Below, piece by piece: positions 43,687 to 55,900 of a stretch of 64,000 nt of DNA; the stretch's first letter is position 1, and every line of letters begins with the position of its first letter. The translations under genes and the position numbers were made by a program. The notes under the pieces were generated by a model. That model made no database searches and was not told the DNA's origin. It worked only from the letters and a program-made list of their open reading frames with translations. The stretch covers positions 1 to 64,000 of the forward strand of contig MJGA01000058.1 of the NCBI GenBank assembly GCA_001910725.1, given 5' to 3'. The stretch is from Phanerodontia chrysosporium (taxonomy: Eukaryota > Basidiomycota > Agaricomycetes > Polyporales > Phanerochaetaceae).

Positions 43687-44472
43687 ATGAAGTTCTACAA
43701 CAAGACCATCATTGCCTGCAACGCCGCCGCCCCCTACCCCTCCCTCGCCGAATGCATCTCGCTTCGCAAGGAGACCCAAGAAAAGGTCTACGAGGAGGTC
43801 AAGGAGAAGCTGGCCGAGATCGAGCGCCCCAAACAGCGCGAGAAGTATCTCCTCCAGCGCGAGCGTAACCGTCGCACCGTCACCTGCCCCATTCCAAAGG
43901 CCGAGCAGGATCGCATCAACGAGGAGTTCGAGAAACGCCTCTGGGCGCTCGAACAGGCCTCCAGGCTCATCATGGAGATGAAGGTGCGCAAGCATCTCGA
44001 GGACCGAATTTCGAATCCGACTCTCTCACTCCTGAGTCGCCTGGGTCCCCCTCAGCACCTGTCTCAAGAAGAGGTCGAGGAGACATATGGGAACAATGGC
44101 GACATGCAAGGCAAGGTCCCGAAAGAAGCAGGTCGTATGCAGAAGTCGCACATCATCGATCGAACTAAAGAGATGATGAACTCGTTCAACGCGATAAACC
44201 TTCGTTTGGTACCGCTCAGCGACCACCTCGTCGACATCGACAAGGTCGACAAGGAGCTAGGCGACAAGGTCTCGAAGTTACTGGTTGACTTTGAAGACTT
44301 ATACGACCACTTCGACGAGAATAAGGGGAGAAAGAAGTTGAAGGGAAAGCATTACAGGTGGATAACGAGGGATCTAAAGAAAATAAAATATGTATCCTTC
44401 GAAAACTTTAGTACTCGATATGTAGAGATCGCAAGGGAGCTTGTCGCTCTCAATATCTCATTCAAATACTGA
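43687..44472 (+). CDS. Pre-gag ORF of element A copy 2 (261 aa)
   Basis: Same length and frame as 5841-6626. The N-terminal 150 residues differ at about 20 positions, whereas about 300 bp coding for residues 150-250 are identical even at silent sites, pointing to recent gene conversion rather than to selection alone. It is intact. The leader upstream keeps the hairpin motifs, and the gag acceptor TACTAAC...TCAG follows at about 44578-44600. Confidence 0.8.
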   Translation: MKFYNKTIIACNAAAPYPSLAECISLRKETQEKVYEEVKEKLAEIERPKQREKYLLQRERNRRTVTCPIPKAEQDRINEEFEKRLWALEQASRLIMEMKVRKHLEDRISNPTLSLLSRLGPPQHLSQEEVEETYGNNGDMQGKVPKEAGRMQKSHIIDRTKEMMNSFNAINLRLVPLSDHLVDIDKVDKELGDKVSKLLVDFEDLYDHFDENKGRKKLKGKHYRWITRDLKKIKYVSFENFSTRYVEIARELVALNISFKY

Positions 44473-44605
44473 ATCTACCTGTAACCCAATGAAATAAAAA
44501 CTCCACCTGATATTGAACTTCTGTGTGATACATAAGAGTTTTCCTTACTTTCCAACTGTAAAAGTGGAAAGAATTTGTACTAACATACCTTTTGACTCAG
44601 AAACA

Positions 44606-46075
44606 ATGGCTGACGCTGATCAAATCGCTGCCATCAACTGAACCAACATCAACTTGTCCTCGGACAATATCCAACTCTCTCACGAGACCATGGTTCAGGC
44701 CATCTCCTCGGTCACAGCACCAGAGGAAATATCACAGAACCAAAGGATCTTCATCCAAGAATCGATCTACGCAGGGGTTGTTGAAGCCTCCCGTCAGAAC
44801 GAGGCCCACATGAGGCACCTATTCGATGGGTTCCTCAATATTTTTAACGGGACTATGACAACGATTCTGGAGAGGGTGGACGAAGTCTGCAGTGAGCTGG
44901 TTGAAACCCAGCAAATCACCTATGTCCAGGAATCCATGCTGGAAAGCATCAAGAGGATCGCAGACAATGCGATCAAACAGTTGAACGCCCTCCCAGCTGG
45001 TATCGGTTCAGGAGGTGGCGCACCTGCTCACCCCAAGTCCGCCCAACCGCCACTCTTCTCAGGCGAGAAAAATACGACAAAGTTTGAGGAATGGAAAAAC
45101 CTGGTCAAACTTTGGAACAGCACCCAGGGCATCACGACGGACAAACATCGCATCGTCAATGCGTTGTCCCTGTTGCGTGAACCGGCCCTAAAGCTGATGC
45201 AACCACTGTTGGACAAGAATGCCAGGGGCGAGGACATGGGCTCGGTTGACAGTTTCTGGACTAGTTTCCAGATGGTATACAGTCAAAAGGATGTTACGCG
45301 CACGGCAACGAAGGATCTCGAGAAGCTACTCAATGACAAGTCGGCTTTCCAGAAGGACATCATCAACTACTTGGTTCGCTTCAAGGTACTCCTCGACAAC
45401 AGCAGCAAGCCGTTCACGGATGCGCATATGATTAACAAGCTATACGACAACGTTGAGGAGAAGCTGGGCATCTTCATGCTGGGTCGCGGTCGCTCGAGTT
45501 GGCCTACAACTGCGTCGGAATTCATGACGTATCTCGTTGAGGCATACAAGGAACTTTACCCCGACTGCGCAGCGACGCACATCTTCAGCAAGGGAAACTC
45601 GCACGGCTCGGGTTCTACATCGGACCCGAATACTATGGACATCAGCGCGGCTCAGACGGGCAAGGGCAAAGGCAAGGGGAAATAACAGGCGAATTCACAA
45701 GAAGCCAAGAAGGTTTCAACTCTCTGCGCCATTTGCACCGAGCTGAAGAAGTTCGCGCGTGCTAAAACGCACGTGACTTCGGACTGCTTCTCGCTCAAGG
45801 ACCAGAAGCCGCAACAGTCCTCTGGTAACAACAATAACGGCAAGGCCTCCTCCTCGAGCGGGGGAAGTAACAATCAAGGAAAAGGCAAGAACGCAGCGGC
45901 AATCGCCACCAAGAAAAACTCCTTCAATCAAGCAAAGGCCAGGATGGCTGAACTGGAGAAGGAGATCGCGGAACTCGAGGCCGACGACGAAGTCGTTATC
46001 AATGCGGCCTGTATCCACGAATGGACAGAGGAGGACGAGAAGGAGTTGAAACAGACCCCCCCAGGAACCTGTTGA
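44606..46075 (+). pseudogene. gag: gag of element A copy 2
   Basis: Starts at ATG 44606. It shares TGA near 44639 and TAA 45683-45685 with copy 1 but lacks copy 1's two extra stops, so 343 codons of capsid are continuous (to 45685). After TAA come the CAIC-type Cys/His motif, the Asn/Ser-rich region and the acidic tail, ending at TGA 46073-46075 as in copy 1. Confidence 0.85.
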
Positions 46076-47048
46076 TAAGCGGGAAGCTAGGTGTGCATGT
46101 ATGAAGGCCTGAGCTGCTAAATACACGAAATCGTCTGACCGAAAGGTGGATTTTTTCAACAACCTGTAGTGGATCCCTGCGTTCTACAGGTTAATAACGC
46201 TGATCATGTACCCATGGCCAAGTCTACACTGGATGTAGATAGAGTAATTGATATTGATGTATTGAACGTCTCACGTAATAAATCTTTATCGTTCAAACTT
46301 TCTATTACTCTGTGGGTGTATGGTAAAAAAGCGCAGGCAGAAGCCCTGGTTGATTCAGGCGCCACGACGAGTTTCATCAATCACAGCTTCATCGAAAAGA
46401 ACAATCTGGTAACTATTAAGTTGGCAAATCCGTATGAAGTAAAAAATGCGGATGGAACGATCAATAAAGCAGGACGAATCACTCACGCCCTGCAAGCCTA
46501 CTTGGAAATTGGAACACACAAACATACCCAGTATTTGCTTGTGACGGATTTGCACAACAAAGACATGTATATAGGGTACAAGTTCCTACACCGGCATAAC
46601 CCAGAAATTGACTGGGCAAAAGGCAATTGGGAGTTCACCAGATGTCCTGAATCATGCAAAGTCTCCAGCATGGCACAGAAAGTCCAAGCCCTTGACATCG
46701 AAATCGGCAATGACGAGGAGCTGGCAGAGCTCGAACCAGAGCAACCTTGGGAATCCTCACTGGACGATATTGGAGAAGAGGATATTCCCCACCACATCAA
46801 CTGGGTTGATTTCAGTAACCCAGAGGAACGAACGCAAGCCGAGGCTGTCGCTGACATCCTGAAAAAGGATAACGACGATACAGTTGACACCTCGCAATGG
46901 AAATCACAGGTACCGAGTTGGGTTCACAAATTCGAAAGCGTATTCAGCAAAACCAAGTCTGAACGCATGCCCACCCACAAACCATGGGATCATGCCATCG
47001 AATTTGAGGAAGGAGCAAAATTGCCCCCAATCGGAAAGGTGTACCCGC

Positions 47049-47439
47049 TGTAACCCGACTGCTCGGGTTACAACGGACTTTCTAGCACAACCACGGACTA
47101 TAGTAGCGTACCTGACTCAAACACGGACCCATAGCTACACATAACGCGCCCGCGCATCACACTCCTTCCCCTTTCGTATTGCTCCCGCTACTCTTTCCCC
47201 TTTTATCCAGAACCCGCCTTCGTCGTCATCGCCCCTCCGTCCAAACCTTGTTTTTCGTTCCCTTATATTCCTCGCCCTCGAGCCGTGGTCTCTAGTCTCT
47301 TTCCCCCGGCTCGAAGGTATGCCCCCTTTTATGTCTCTTGACCAACTTGTATTGAGTCTCTTTCCCCCGGCTCGAAGAATATATCTTGTGCCCGTTCATT
47401 GCTCGAAATTGAGTGACTCGCACGCACCGCGAGCTTACA
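47049..47439 (+). repeat. 5' LTR of element C
   Basis: 391 bp, TGTAA to TTACA. Its first 24 bp form a perfect hairpin: TGTAACCCGA and TCGGGTTACA around CTGC. A 22-bp unit (GTCTCTTTCCCCCGGCTCGA core) is repeated at about 47297 and 47357, in the U5-proximal part. Confidence 0.95.
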
Positions 47440-47749
47440 CTTTTTTTTGAACGTCACACAAGTTTTCGAAGAGCTGGTGGTACCCCGCGCTACCACCGCT
47501 ACCGCCTCCGTCTTACGTCTCCGTCCCTCCGTCGTCGCACCGTAACCGCAACAGCCGTTCGTCACTCTGGCGGACGACCTGAGCTTCGCATCCGATCTCA
47601 CACCGATATCGGACGAGTTGGAATCTGAGTTCGAGCAGGAAGAGGTGCAGTACCCCCCGTTGCCACCCTCGCCCTCTCCCTCTACGTCCTCTTCGTCATC
47701 CTCTTCGTCTTCCGACTCCGCATACACCGCATATACCCAACCGCACACG

Positions 47750-50700
47750 ATGGATCCGAAGAAGAAGATCGCTACTGTCACGTCGCAAGGCGCCAAGCAC
47801 GTCCCGAGGCTCTCTCTGGGTACGGTCACGCCTGACGCGCTGCTCACGTTCCAACAAATGGTGTGTATGCACTTCTTCAACCACAAGGAGGTCGCCGACG
47901 ACAAGCGAGTGGCCGCGATCGCACCCGGGTTCGAGGACCCTTATATCGCCACCTGGTTGTTCACCAACGAAACCCGTCTCAAGGCTCTCACCTATTCAGA
48001 CTTCTGGGTAGAGTTCAAGAAGCGTTGGTTGAAGAAGACCTGGGCGGACGATATCAAGGCGGAAATCGTCCACGCGCACATGTCCGACGACCAGGACTTC
48101 GATGGTTGGGTGGAGAACCTCGAACGCCGAAACACGCTCCTCGTCGACACCGACCAACACTTGTCGGAAGCCGCCCTACGCGAACACATTAAGACGCATG
48201 CCTGTCAAGATCTCCGCAAGTATGCGATCTCCGACGTAGGCAAGGCCGTCACCGACTATGACGAATTCAAGGGCAAACTGTCCGAACTCGACGAGGACCG
48301 CCGTTGTCGCCGCGCCGAAATTCTCGCTGCCATCGCCGCCGCGGCACCTGCCCACAAGCCGGCTACGACGGTCCCAAAGTCAAACTCGAACAACGCCTCG
48401 ACTTCGGCGACGCTACTGCCCAAGCTCACCCCGGCGGAACGACAGTACCTCGATGCCAATAGCGGATGTTACAAGTGTCGCAAGGTCAACGTCACTCATC
48501 GTTCCCGAGAGTGCCCAAACGGATACCCGGACGCGCGCACCTACATCTCGCCCGTGCCCGGCAACGCCACTACGACTAAACCGACCCGTGTCGCCGCCGT
48601 AACGACCGTCGAAGATTCCGCGCCTACGGCACCGGAGTCCATCGTCATCGCTGCGGTCAAGGGCCCGAGCGCGCTCCCGTCTTGCGTGCTTAGCTCCCCC
48701 GACGATGATCAGTCCTCGTCAGACGACGACACCGGGTGCGTCCCCGCCAATCTTACATCACACCACATCCCCTTCCGTGCTGTTGTCCATTCGCCCATCA
48801 CCATCTCCCATGAAGTTCCCATGCTGATCGACTCTGGTTCACCAGCCGTACTGGTTGACGCTGCCTTCGCATCAGCTATCGGCTTGCGTCTACGCAAGCT
48901 ACCAGAACCAAAGTCAATGGGAACCGCTTGGGGTGGAAATGAACAGCATACATCAGAGTGGTGTAAGATTAGGGTGTCTCTACCGGATATGTCATGGACA
49001 TCGCGCACCGTCTCCGCGATCGTCGTCGACAATCTCTTTGTCCCTGTAATATTAGGACTCCCCTTCTATAAGCATAACGACCTGTTAATCGATCCTGTCC
49101 ACGACGCGCTCGTCATCCGCTCCACCGGACGCGATATTCTACACGATCCTCCGCCACCGCCGAAGCCACCCTCATTGTCGCCCAAGCAACGGCATGCAGA
49201 GCAACGAGAGCGCGAGATCGAACAACAGGAACACGAAGTGTTAGAAGCGTGGCGAATTCGGACCATACAACGAGACGTCTTGCGCGAGCTCAAGATGCTC
49301 TTCGGCGAGCCCTTGCACCCGCAGGGCGACACGACAACCCAAGTCGACGTCCTCGCTGCGGTCCGCACACGCGTCGAAGAGTTGGCCATCGAACAACGTC
49401 TCCAACGCAAGAACGAGATGTTGCGCGCACAGTTCGCGGACTGCTTCCCCGACGACATTCCACCCGTGCACCAACTGCCCGACAATATCCTTCACCGCTT
49501 CCGCCTGAAGAACCCTGATATGGTCATCGCTAGACGGCAGTATGAATGTCCTCGCAAATATCGGGAAGCCTGGAAGCAACTACTCGAGCAACACATCGCT
49601 GCCGGTCGGATCCGCCCCTCGTCCAGTCCCTACGCGTCACCTGCCTTCCTCATTCCAAAGTCTGATCCCACCGCCCTTCCCCGTTGGGTTAACGACTACC
49701 GCGCCTTGAACGCCAACACCATCGCTGACGTTCACCCGCTACCGAGCATAGCGGAGATCCTGGCCGACTGTGGAAAAGGAAAGATCTGGGGCAAGATCGA
49801 CATGACGAACTCGTTCTTCCAGACTCGCGTACATCCCGACGACGTACCCTACACCGCTGTCACTACACCCTTCGGCCTGTTCGAATGGACAGTCATGCCC
49901 CAAGGCTGCCGTAACGCACCAGCGACACATCAGCGACGCATGTTCTCAGCACTGCGCCAACACATCGGCACCATCTGTCACGTCTACCTTGACGACATCA
50001 TTATCTGGTCCAACTCCATCGACGAACACCGCGACAACGTTACACAAGTCCTCGAAACCTTACGACAACACCAACTTTATTGCTCCCCCAAGAAAACCCA
50101 ACTTTTCGCCTTCGAAATCGACTTCCTCGGACACCACATCTCTCAACGCGGCATCGAAGCGGACGGCTCCAAAGTGGACAAGGTACTCGCATGGCCGCGG
50201 CCTCGAAACGCTAAAGACGTTCGTTCCTTCCTAGGCCTGGTTCGCTACATCTCGAACTTCCTACCGGCACTTGCTGACCATACGAGGATATTGAACGGGT
50301 TGACAACCAAGGAATCTGACCGCGATTTCCTTTGGACAGATGAACACGAGACCGCATTCAATGCTGTCAAACGCCTCGTCACTTCACGCGAGTGTCTCAC
50401 GGTCATCGACCATCAGAACATGGGCGACAACCGCATCTTCGTCTCCTGCGACGCCAGCGACTGGTGCACAGGCGCCGTTCTTTCGTACGGACCGACCCTC
50501 GCCACCGCGCGACCAGTCGCCTACGAGTCAACCACTCTCAAGGCCGCCGAGCTCAATTACCCTGTCCATGAGAAGGAACTCCTCTCGATCGTGCGCGCAC
50601 TCAAAAAGTGGCGAGTAGACCTGATCGGTGTTCCGTTTACAGTCTACACTGATTACCGCACGCTCGAGAACTTTGAGACGCAAAAGCATCTCTCGCGCAG

Positions 50701-52519
50701 ACAAGCCCGGTGGCAGGAAGACCTGTCCCAGTACGATTTCGAGATCGTCTACATCGCGGGCAAAGACAACGGTCCCGCGGACTGCATGTCTCGCCCTCCG
50801 AACGTCGTGCCCGCGGAGGTCATCGGTGCCGTTTGGACCGCCACACGGTCCCTCTGCAACCGGCCTAACCCGGTCGAGTCCGCAGGGGCCGTGCACGGTT
50901 CGTTCACCGTCCGTTCTGACCCAGATTGGTTGGCTACCATATCTGCCGGTTACGAACAGGATAACTGGTCGCGCAAATTGCTCGACGTCCTCTGGGACTC
51001 GGTCGCAAAAGACGCACAGCCGGTCGAGCACCGCTCCATGCCTGCCGGGCATGCGCTCCGTGCTGGCTGGCTCGACGGCTGTTCGCGCATGGGCATCACA
51101 GCGCGCAACGCTTTACTCTATGTCGGGAACCGCTTGGTCGTCCCTCGAGTTGGACACTTACGCGAGGATTTATTCCGCCTCGCACACGACGCTCTCGGGC
51201 ATTTTGGGACTGACAAATCTTACGCCTCCCTACGGTCAGGTTACTATTGGCCCAACATGCGAAAAGAACTCGACGACCTTTACGTCCCGGCGTGCCCGGA
51301 CTGCCAACGGAACAAAGACCGCAACCAGAAACCCACCGGTCCGTTACACCCTCTCCCCGTCCCAGACGGCCGGTGCGAAAGCATCGCGATCGACTTCGTC
51401 GGCCCCTTGCCTGAGGACGACGGGTACAACAGCATCTGTACTATCACCGATCGCCTAGGCTCGGATCTACGCGTCTTTCCATGTCGTACTGACATTTCTG
51501 CGGAAGACTTTGCAGACCTTTTCTTCCGCGAATGGTACTGCGAGAACGGCCTCCCACTAGACATCATCTCCGACCGCGACCACCTCTTCATTTCTCGCTT
51601 CTGGCGCGCACTTGCTCGGCTCACCGGCGTCCGACTCAAGATGTCCACGTCTTACCACCCGCAGACCGACGGCTCGAGCGAGCGCTCCAACCGCACCATC
51701 ATCCAGGCCATACGCTACCATGTCCAGTGCAACCAGCGCGGCTGGGTGAAGGCCTTACCGATCATCTGGTTCAACCACATGAACACTGTCAACGCGTCCA
51801 CGGGCTATACCCCCTTCCAACTCCGCTACGGCCGCTCACCGCGGATAATCCCACCTCTCGTCCACGCCGACCAGGCACTGACCGTCGACGCGCTCGGGCC
51901 TACCGCAGCAGACGCACACAACCTCCTCACCCGCATCGAGACCCAAGTACTGGACGCGCAAGACAATTTACTCTTGGCCAAAACCCAACAGGCCTTCGCT
52001 GCTAACCGACACCGCGGTCCCGAACAGGTCTACCGCGTCGGCGACAAGGTCCTTCTCTCGACTTTCCACCGTCAGCGGGACTACATGCAGCGAGGCGACC
52101 ATCGCGTCGCGAAATTCATGGTCCGTTTCGACGGCCCCTTTGTCGTCACCGACGCGCGACCTGAGGCGTCGGTGTACACGCTCGACTTGCCCGATCACAT
52201 GGACATTCTGCCTACGTTCCATGCCTCGTTGCTCCGTCCATGGGTCGCCAATGACGACGCGGCTTTCCCCTCTCGGGCTCTCGCAGAACCCGGCCCCGTC
52301 GTCACCGACGACGGTGAACGTGAATGGCTAGTCGACCGCGTCCTCGATCGTCGCCGCCGCGGTCGCGGTTACCAATACCTCGTCCGCTGGCATGGATACG
52401 GCCCCGAACACGACACTTGGTTGCCCGGCCGCGAGGTTGCTGACCTCGAAGCACTCGCGGCCTGGGCGGCCGAGAACGATGTCGTCGATCTCTCACCTGA
52501 AAGTTCCGCTCAGGGTTAG
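47750..52519 (+). CDS. gag-pol: Gag-Pol polyprotein of element C (1,589 aa)
   Basis: The first ATG after the LTR is at 47750; the open frame extends upstream but has no ATG. Order by residue: capsid 1-235; zinc knuckle near 240 with an unusual six-residue spacer (CYKCRKVNVTHRSREC); protease LIDSGSPAVL near 360; RT with VYLDDIIIW near 748; RNase H CDASDWCTGAV near 905; integrase zinc domain HDALGHFGTDK...CPDC near 1146-1180; integrase D, D, E in AIDFVGP, ISDRDHLF and GSSERSNR; chromodomain VRWHGYGPEHDTW near 1545; short tail. There are no stops or shifts. gag and pol are one frame, so no frameshift signal is needed. Lengths are typical of chromoviruses of the Tf1/sushi type. Confidence 0.96.
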   Translation: MDPKKKIATVTSQGAKHVPRLSLGTVTPDALLTFQQMVCMHFFNHKEVADDKRVAAIAPGFEDPYIATWLFTNETRLKALTYSDFWVEFKKRWLKKTWADDIKAEIVHAHMSDDQDFDGWVENLERRNTLLVDTDQHLSEAALREHIKTHACQDLRKYAISDVGKAVTDYDEFKGKLSELDEDRRCRRAEILAAIAAAAPAHKPATTVPKSNSNNASTSATLLPKLTPAERQYLDANSGCYKCRKVNVTHRSRECPNGYPDARTYISPVPGNATTTKPTRVAAVTTVEDSAPTAPESIVIAAVKGPSALPSCVLSSPDDDQSSSDDDTGCVPANLTSHHIPFRAVVHSPITISHEVPMLIDSGSPAVLVDAAFASAIGLRLRKLPEPKSMGTAWGGNEQHTSEWCKIRVSLPDMSWTSRTVSAIVVDNLFVPVILGLPFYKHNDLLIDPVHDALVIRSTGRDILHDPPPPPKPPSLSPKQRHAEQREREIEQQEHEVLEAWRIRTIQRDVLRELKMLFGEPLHPQGDTTTQVDVLAAVRTRVEELAIEQRLQRKNEMLRAQFADCFPDDIPPVHQLPDNILHRFRLKNPDMVIARRQYECPRKYREAWKQLLEQHIAAGRIRPSSSPYASPAFLIPKSDPTALPRWVNDYRALNANTIADVHPLPSIAEILADCGKGKIWGKIDMTNSFFQTRVHPDDVPYTAVTTPFGLFEWTVMPQGCRNAPATHQRRMFSALRQHIGTICHVYLDDIIIWSNSIDEHRDNVTQVLETLRQHQLYCSPKKTQLFAFEIDFLGHHISQRGIEADGSKVDKVLAWPRPRNAKDVRSFLGLVRYISNFLPALADHTRILNGLTTKESDRDFLWTDEHETAFNAVKRLVTSRECLTVIDHQNMGDNRIFVSCDASDWCTGAVLSYGPTLATARPVAYESTTLKAAELNYPVHEKELLSIVRALKKWRVDLIGVPFTVYTDYRTLENFETQKHLSRRQARWQEDLSQYDFEIVYIAGKDNGPADCMSRPPNVVPAEVIGAVWTATRSLCNRPNPVESAGAVHGSFTVRSDPDWLATISAGYEQDNWSRKLLDVLWDSVAKDAQPVEHRSMPAGHALRAGWLDGCSRMGITARNALLYVGNRLVVPRVGHLREDLFRLAHDALGHFGTDKSYASLRSGYYWPNMRKELDDLYVPACPDCQRNKDRNQKPTGPLHPLPVPDGRCESIAIDFVGPLPEDDGYNSICTITDRLGSDLRVFPCRTDISAEDFADLFFREWYCENGLPLDIISDRDHLFISRFWRALARLTGVRLKMSTSYHPQTDGSSERSNRTIIQAIRYHVQCNQRGWVKALPIIWFNHMNTVNASTGYTPFQLRYGRSPRIIPPLVHADQALTVDALGPTAADAHNLLTRIETQVLDAQDNLLLAKTQQAFAANRHRGPEQVYRVGDKVLLSTFHRQRDYMQRGDHRVAKFMVRFDGPFVVTDARPEASVYTLDLPDHMDILPTFHASLLRPWVANDDAAFPSRALAEPGPVVTDDGEREWLVDRVLDRRRRGRGYQYLVRWHGYGPEHDTWLPGREVADLEALAAWAAENDVVDLSPESSAQG

Positions 52520-52538
52520 CCCCCCTGATGAATTTTTC

Positions 52539-52552
52539 GGGATGGGGGAGAG
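52539..52552 (+). promoter_or_regulatory. Polypurine tract of element C
   Basis: A purine-rich stretch ending GGGATGGGGGAGAG sits immediately before the 3' LTR. Confidence 0.75.
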
Positions 52553-52943
52553 TGTAACCCGACTGCTCGGGTTACAACGGACTTTCTAGCACAACCACGG
52601 ACTATAGTAGCGTACCTGACTCAAACACGGACCCATAGCTACACATAACGCGCCCGCGCATCACACTCCTTCCCCTTTCGTATTGCTCCCGCTACTCTTT
52701 CCCCTTTTATCCAGAACCCGCCTTCGTCGTCATCGCCCCTCCGTCCAAACCTTGTTTTTCGTTTCCTTATATTCCTCGCCCTCGAGCCGTGGTCTCTAGT
52801 CTCTTTCCCCCGGCTCGAAGGTATGCCCCCTTTTATGTCTCTTGACCAACTTGTATTGAGTCTCTTTCCCCCGGCTCGAAGAATATATCTTGTGCCCGTT
52901 CATTGCTCGAAATTGAGTGACTCGCACGCACCGCAAGCTTACA
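52553..52943 (+). repeat. 3' LTR of element C
   Basis: 391 bp, matching the 5' LTR except for two substitutions seen, and carrying the same terminal hairpin. It is followed by the CCCGC target duplication. Confidence 0.95.
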
Positions 52944-55900
52944 CCCGCTAGACCAGAAGCAACGCTCGTCTTTCGACGAGTGGATTCGTGAGGAACGCCG
53001 AAAAGGCTACATTGAAGAGTCGAAGTCACCCATCGCTGCCTCATTCTTTTTCGTAAAGAAAGCCGATGGTAGTTTGCGACCTTGCATGGATTACCGCCCG
53101 TTGAACGGAATTACGAAAAAAACCGTTATCCTATCCCTCGCATCGCTGATTTAATCGACGCACTATCTCAGGTGTCGATATTCACAAAAATCGATCTTCG
53201 ATGGGGATATAACAATGTCCGCATCAAGGAAGGTGACGAGTGGAAAACGGCTTTTGTAACCAAGGACGGTTTATTCCAGGCCAAAGTTATGTACTTTGGA
53301 TTCGCAAACGCACCGGCAACATTCCAGAATATGATGAACAACATTTTCGAAGACCTTATCCGTCAAGGAAAGGTTATGGTCTACCTCGACGATATTCTCA
53401 TCTTCGGCAACGACCGCGAGGAACATCAAAAGATCGTACACAAAGTGCTGCAGCGACTAGAAGACAACAACCTCTTCACAAAGGCAGAAAAGTGTCTATT
53501 TGAGAAGGACAAGCTTGCCTATCTTGGCATGATTATATCCAAGAAGATTGTAGAAATGGACCCTGCTAAAGTCACAGGCGTAACGGAGTGGCCCGTACCA
53601 ACCAAGGTCAAGCACGTTCAGGCATTCCTTGGATTTGCGAATTTCTATCGCAGGTTTATTAAAGACTTTGCAAAGATCACGAAGCCACTCACGGTACTCA
53701 CCAAGAAGGACCAACCATAGGAATGGGGTTCTGACCAGCAGAAGGTGTTTGACAACCTGAAAAAGGTGTTCACTTCTGCACCAATTCTACGAATTCCGGA
53801 CGACGTTAAATCGTTCAGGCTCTCTACCGATGCGAGTGACTTCGCGATCGGCTCGGTTCTGTCACAACTCGACCCAAACGATAAGCTTTACCATCCGGTA
53901 GCCTTCCACTCCAAGTCACTCAATGTTCACGAAAGGAACTATGAGATATACGACAAGGAGATGTTGGCCATAATCCGCGGGTTAGAAGAGTATAGGCACT
54001 ATCTAGAGGGACATCCGGAGAAATTCGAGATATGGTCAGACCACCAAAACCTGACTTATTTCAAGCAGGCCCAGAAATTGTCTTGCCGTCAAACTCATTG
54101 GGTATTATACCTAACAAGATTCCATTTCACACTACACCACAAGCCGGGTAAAACAATGGAAGCTGAAGATCCTCTGTCCAGGAGATCAGATCATGAAGAA
54201 GGGGTAGAACTCGATAATCGCGACCATATTCTTCTGAAGCCAGAATTTTTCGCCAATCTGCTCGAAGTCTGCGCGATCGACGTCTCCCATGATGCTCCAG
54301 TAAACGACGATTTACTGCTCCAAGAGGTTAAGAAGGCTCTGTTATCCGACGAAGTCACCAAGAACTATCAATCGTTACTCAAATCAGGCCCACGCGAGTT
54401 CAAGAAACCGTTAGAGGAATGGAACTTTGAGAATGGATTGCTACTCTTCCGGGGACATATCTACATACCAAAGGATGAGAATGAGGACTTGCGACGACAA
54501 GTAGTCCAAATGCACCACGACCACCCATCAGCCGGACATCCAGACAGGTGGAAGACCTACGAACTTGTCTCCCGAAACTATTGGTGGCTGGGAATGTCTG
54601 TCTTCGTCAAGAAATACGTCACAGGCTGCGACACGTGTCAGCGAATAAAGAATTGCACACGGCAGACCTACGGACAACTCATGCCCAACAAGGTACCTAA
54701 TGGACCTTGGGAAGTTATTACCATCGACTTGATTACTTAGTTGATGCCGTCAAGAGGAAAGGATGCCATTCTAGTTGTTGTATGCCGACTCACCAAGAGA
54801 GCACGTTTCTTCGCGATAACAAACAAATTCTCTGCTAAAGACCTCGCAAAGATCCTGATGGATAGAATTTACCCTATCCACGGACTATCTTTGCAGATAA
54901 TCTCTGACAGAGGAACTCAATTCGTGGCTGAACTCTTTCAAGAATGGTGTAAGCTACTTGGTATCGAGTCAGCGATGTCTACGGCATATCACCCTCAGAC
55001 AGACGGTCAAACAGAATGAGTAAATCAAGTTCTAGAACAGTACCTACGCTGCTTCGCTGATAATGTCAATCACAAAGACTGGGTCGATTATCTGCCCACC
55101 GCAGAATTCGCTTACAACAATGCAGCACACGAAAGTACAAAGGACATGCCGTTCTTTCTAGAATATGGTAGACACCCACGGGCAGGACTAACTCTCGACA
55201 AGCAAGCCAAAAGCAAAGACTTGAACGAGATATTCAGACTTAGACAAGACGCCCAAGACAAGGCCAAAGCAGCCCTACAACTAGCAGCGAACCATATGAA
55301 GTGGTACTACGACCAGAACAAGCAAGAAGTGCCGTTTAAAGTCGGTGACAAAGTCTTGCTGAATTCAAAGGATTACCAAACCACTCAACGCACGCTGACA
55401 TCGAGGTTCCTAGGACCGTTCGAAATCATCGAACAATTATCCAAAGTAACCTTCAAGGTGAAACTGCCTCCACAATACAGGGCATATCACCCGGTGTTCC
55501 ATGCTAGTAAATTAATCCCCTATTCTACACCCTCCATCATCGGCCAATGAGCCGCACCACCAGAGTCAGAAGTTCATAACGGAGAGCTCGAGTACAAGGT
55601 TGAGAAAATTCTCAATCATAAGACTACTGGGTGTGTCAGAAAACGAAACTGGTACATAGTTTGATGGAAGGGTTATGGGCCAGAAGAAGAAGACAAATGG
55701 GAACCAGAGAGTAATCTGGAAGGTGCTAAAGAGAAGATCGCGGAATTTTGGCGCGTTCGGAACGAAGAAGCACCTATGGAAACAGACGGTTTAGAACTCG
55801 ACGAAGAGGAAACCCTTCAGATCGTTCTAGATGGTGGAAAAACACCATCCAAGAGTACCACCGAGGCAGCAGGCTGGGACCTGTATGCAGCAGAAGACGC

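Larger units (their letters stand above)
47049..52943 (+). mobile_element. Ty3/Gypsy element C, intact and young
   Basis: 5,895 bp with 391-bp LTRs at 47049-47439 and 52553-52943, flanked by the perfect target duplication CCCGC (47044-47048, 52944-52948) inside element A pol. The LTRs differ at two positions that I found (C/T near 47263, G/A near 47432). A single open gag-pol frame fills the interior. Its GC-rich coding style differs from element A around it. It is the best candidate in the window for an active element. Confidence 0.97.

Noticed and set aside
47618..47749. Extending element C Gag-Pol upstream to 47618
   Set aside because: The frame is open there but contains no ATG; the codon at 47618 is TTG. 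The first ATG after the LTR is at 47750.
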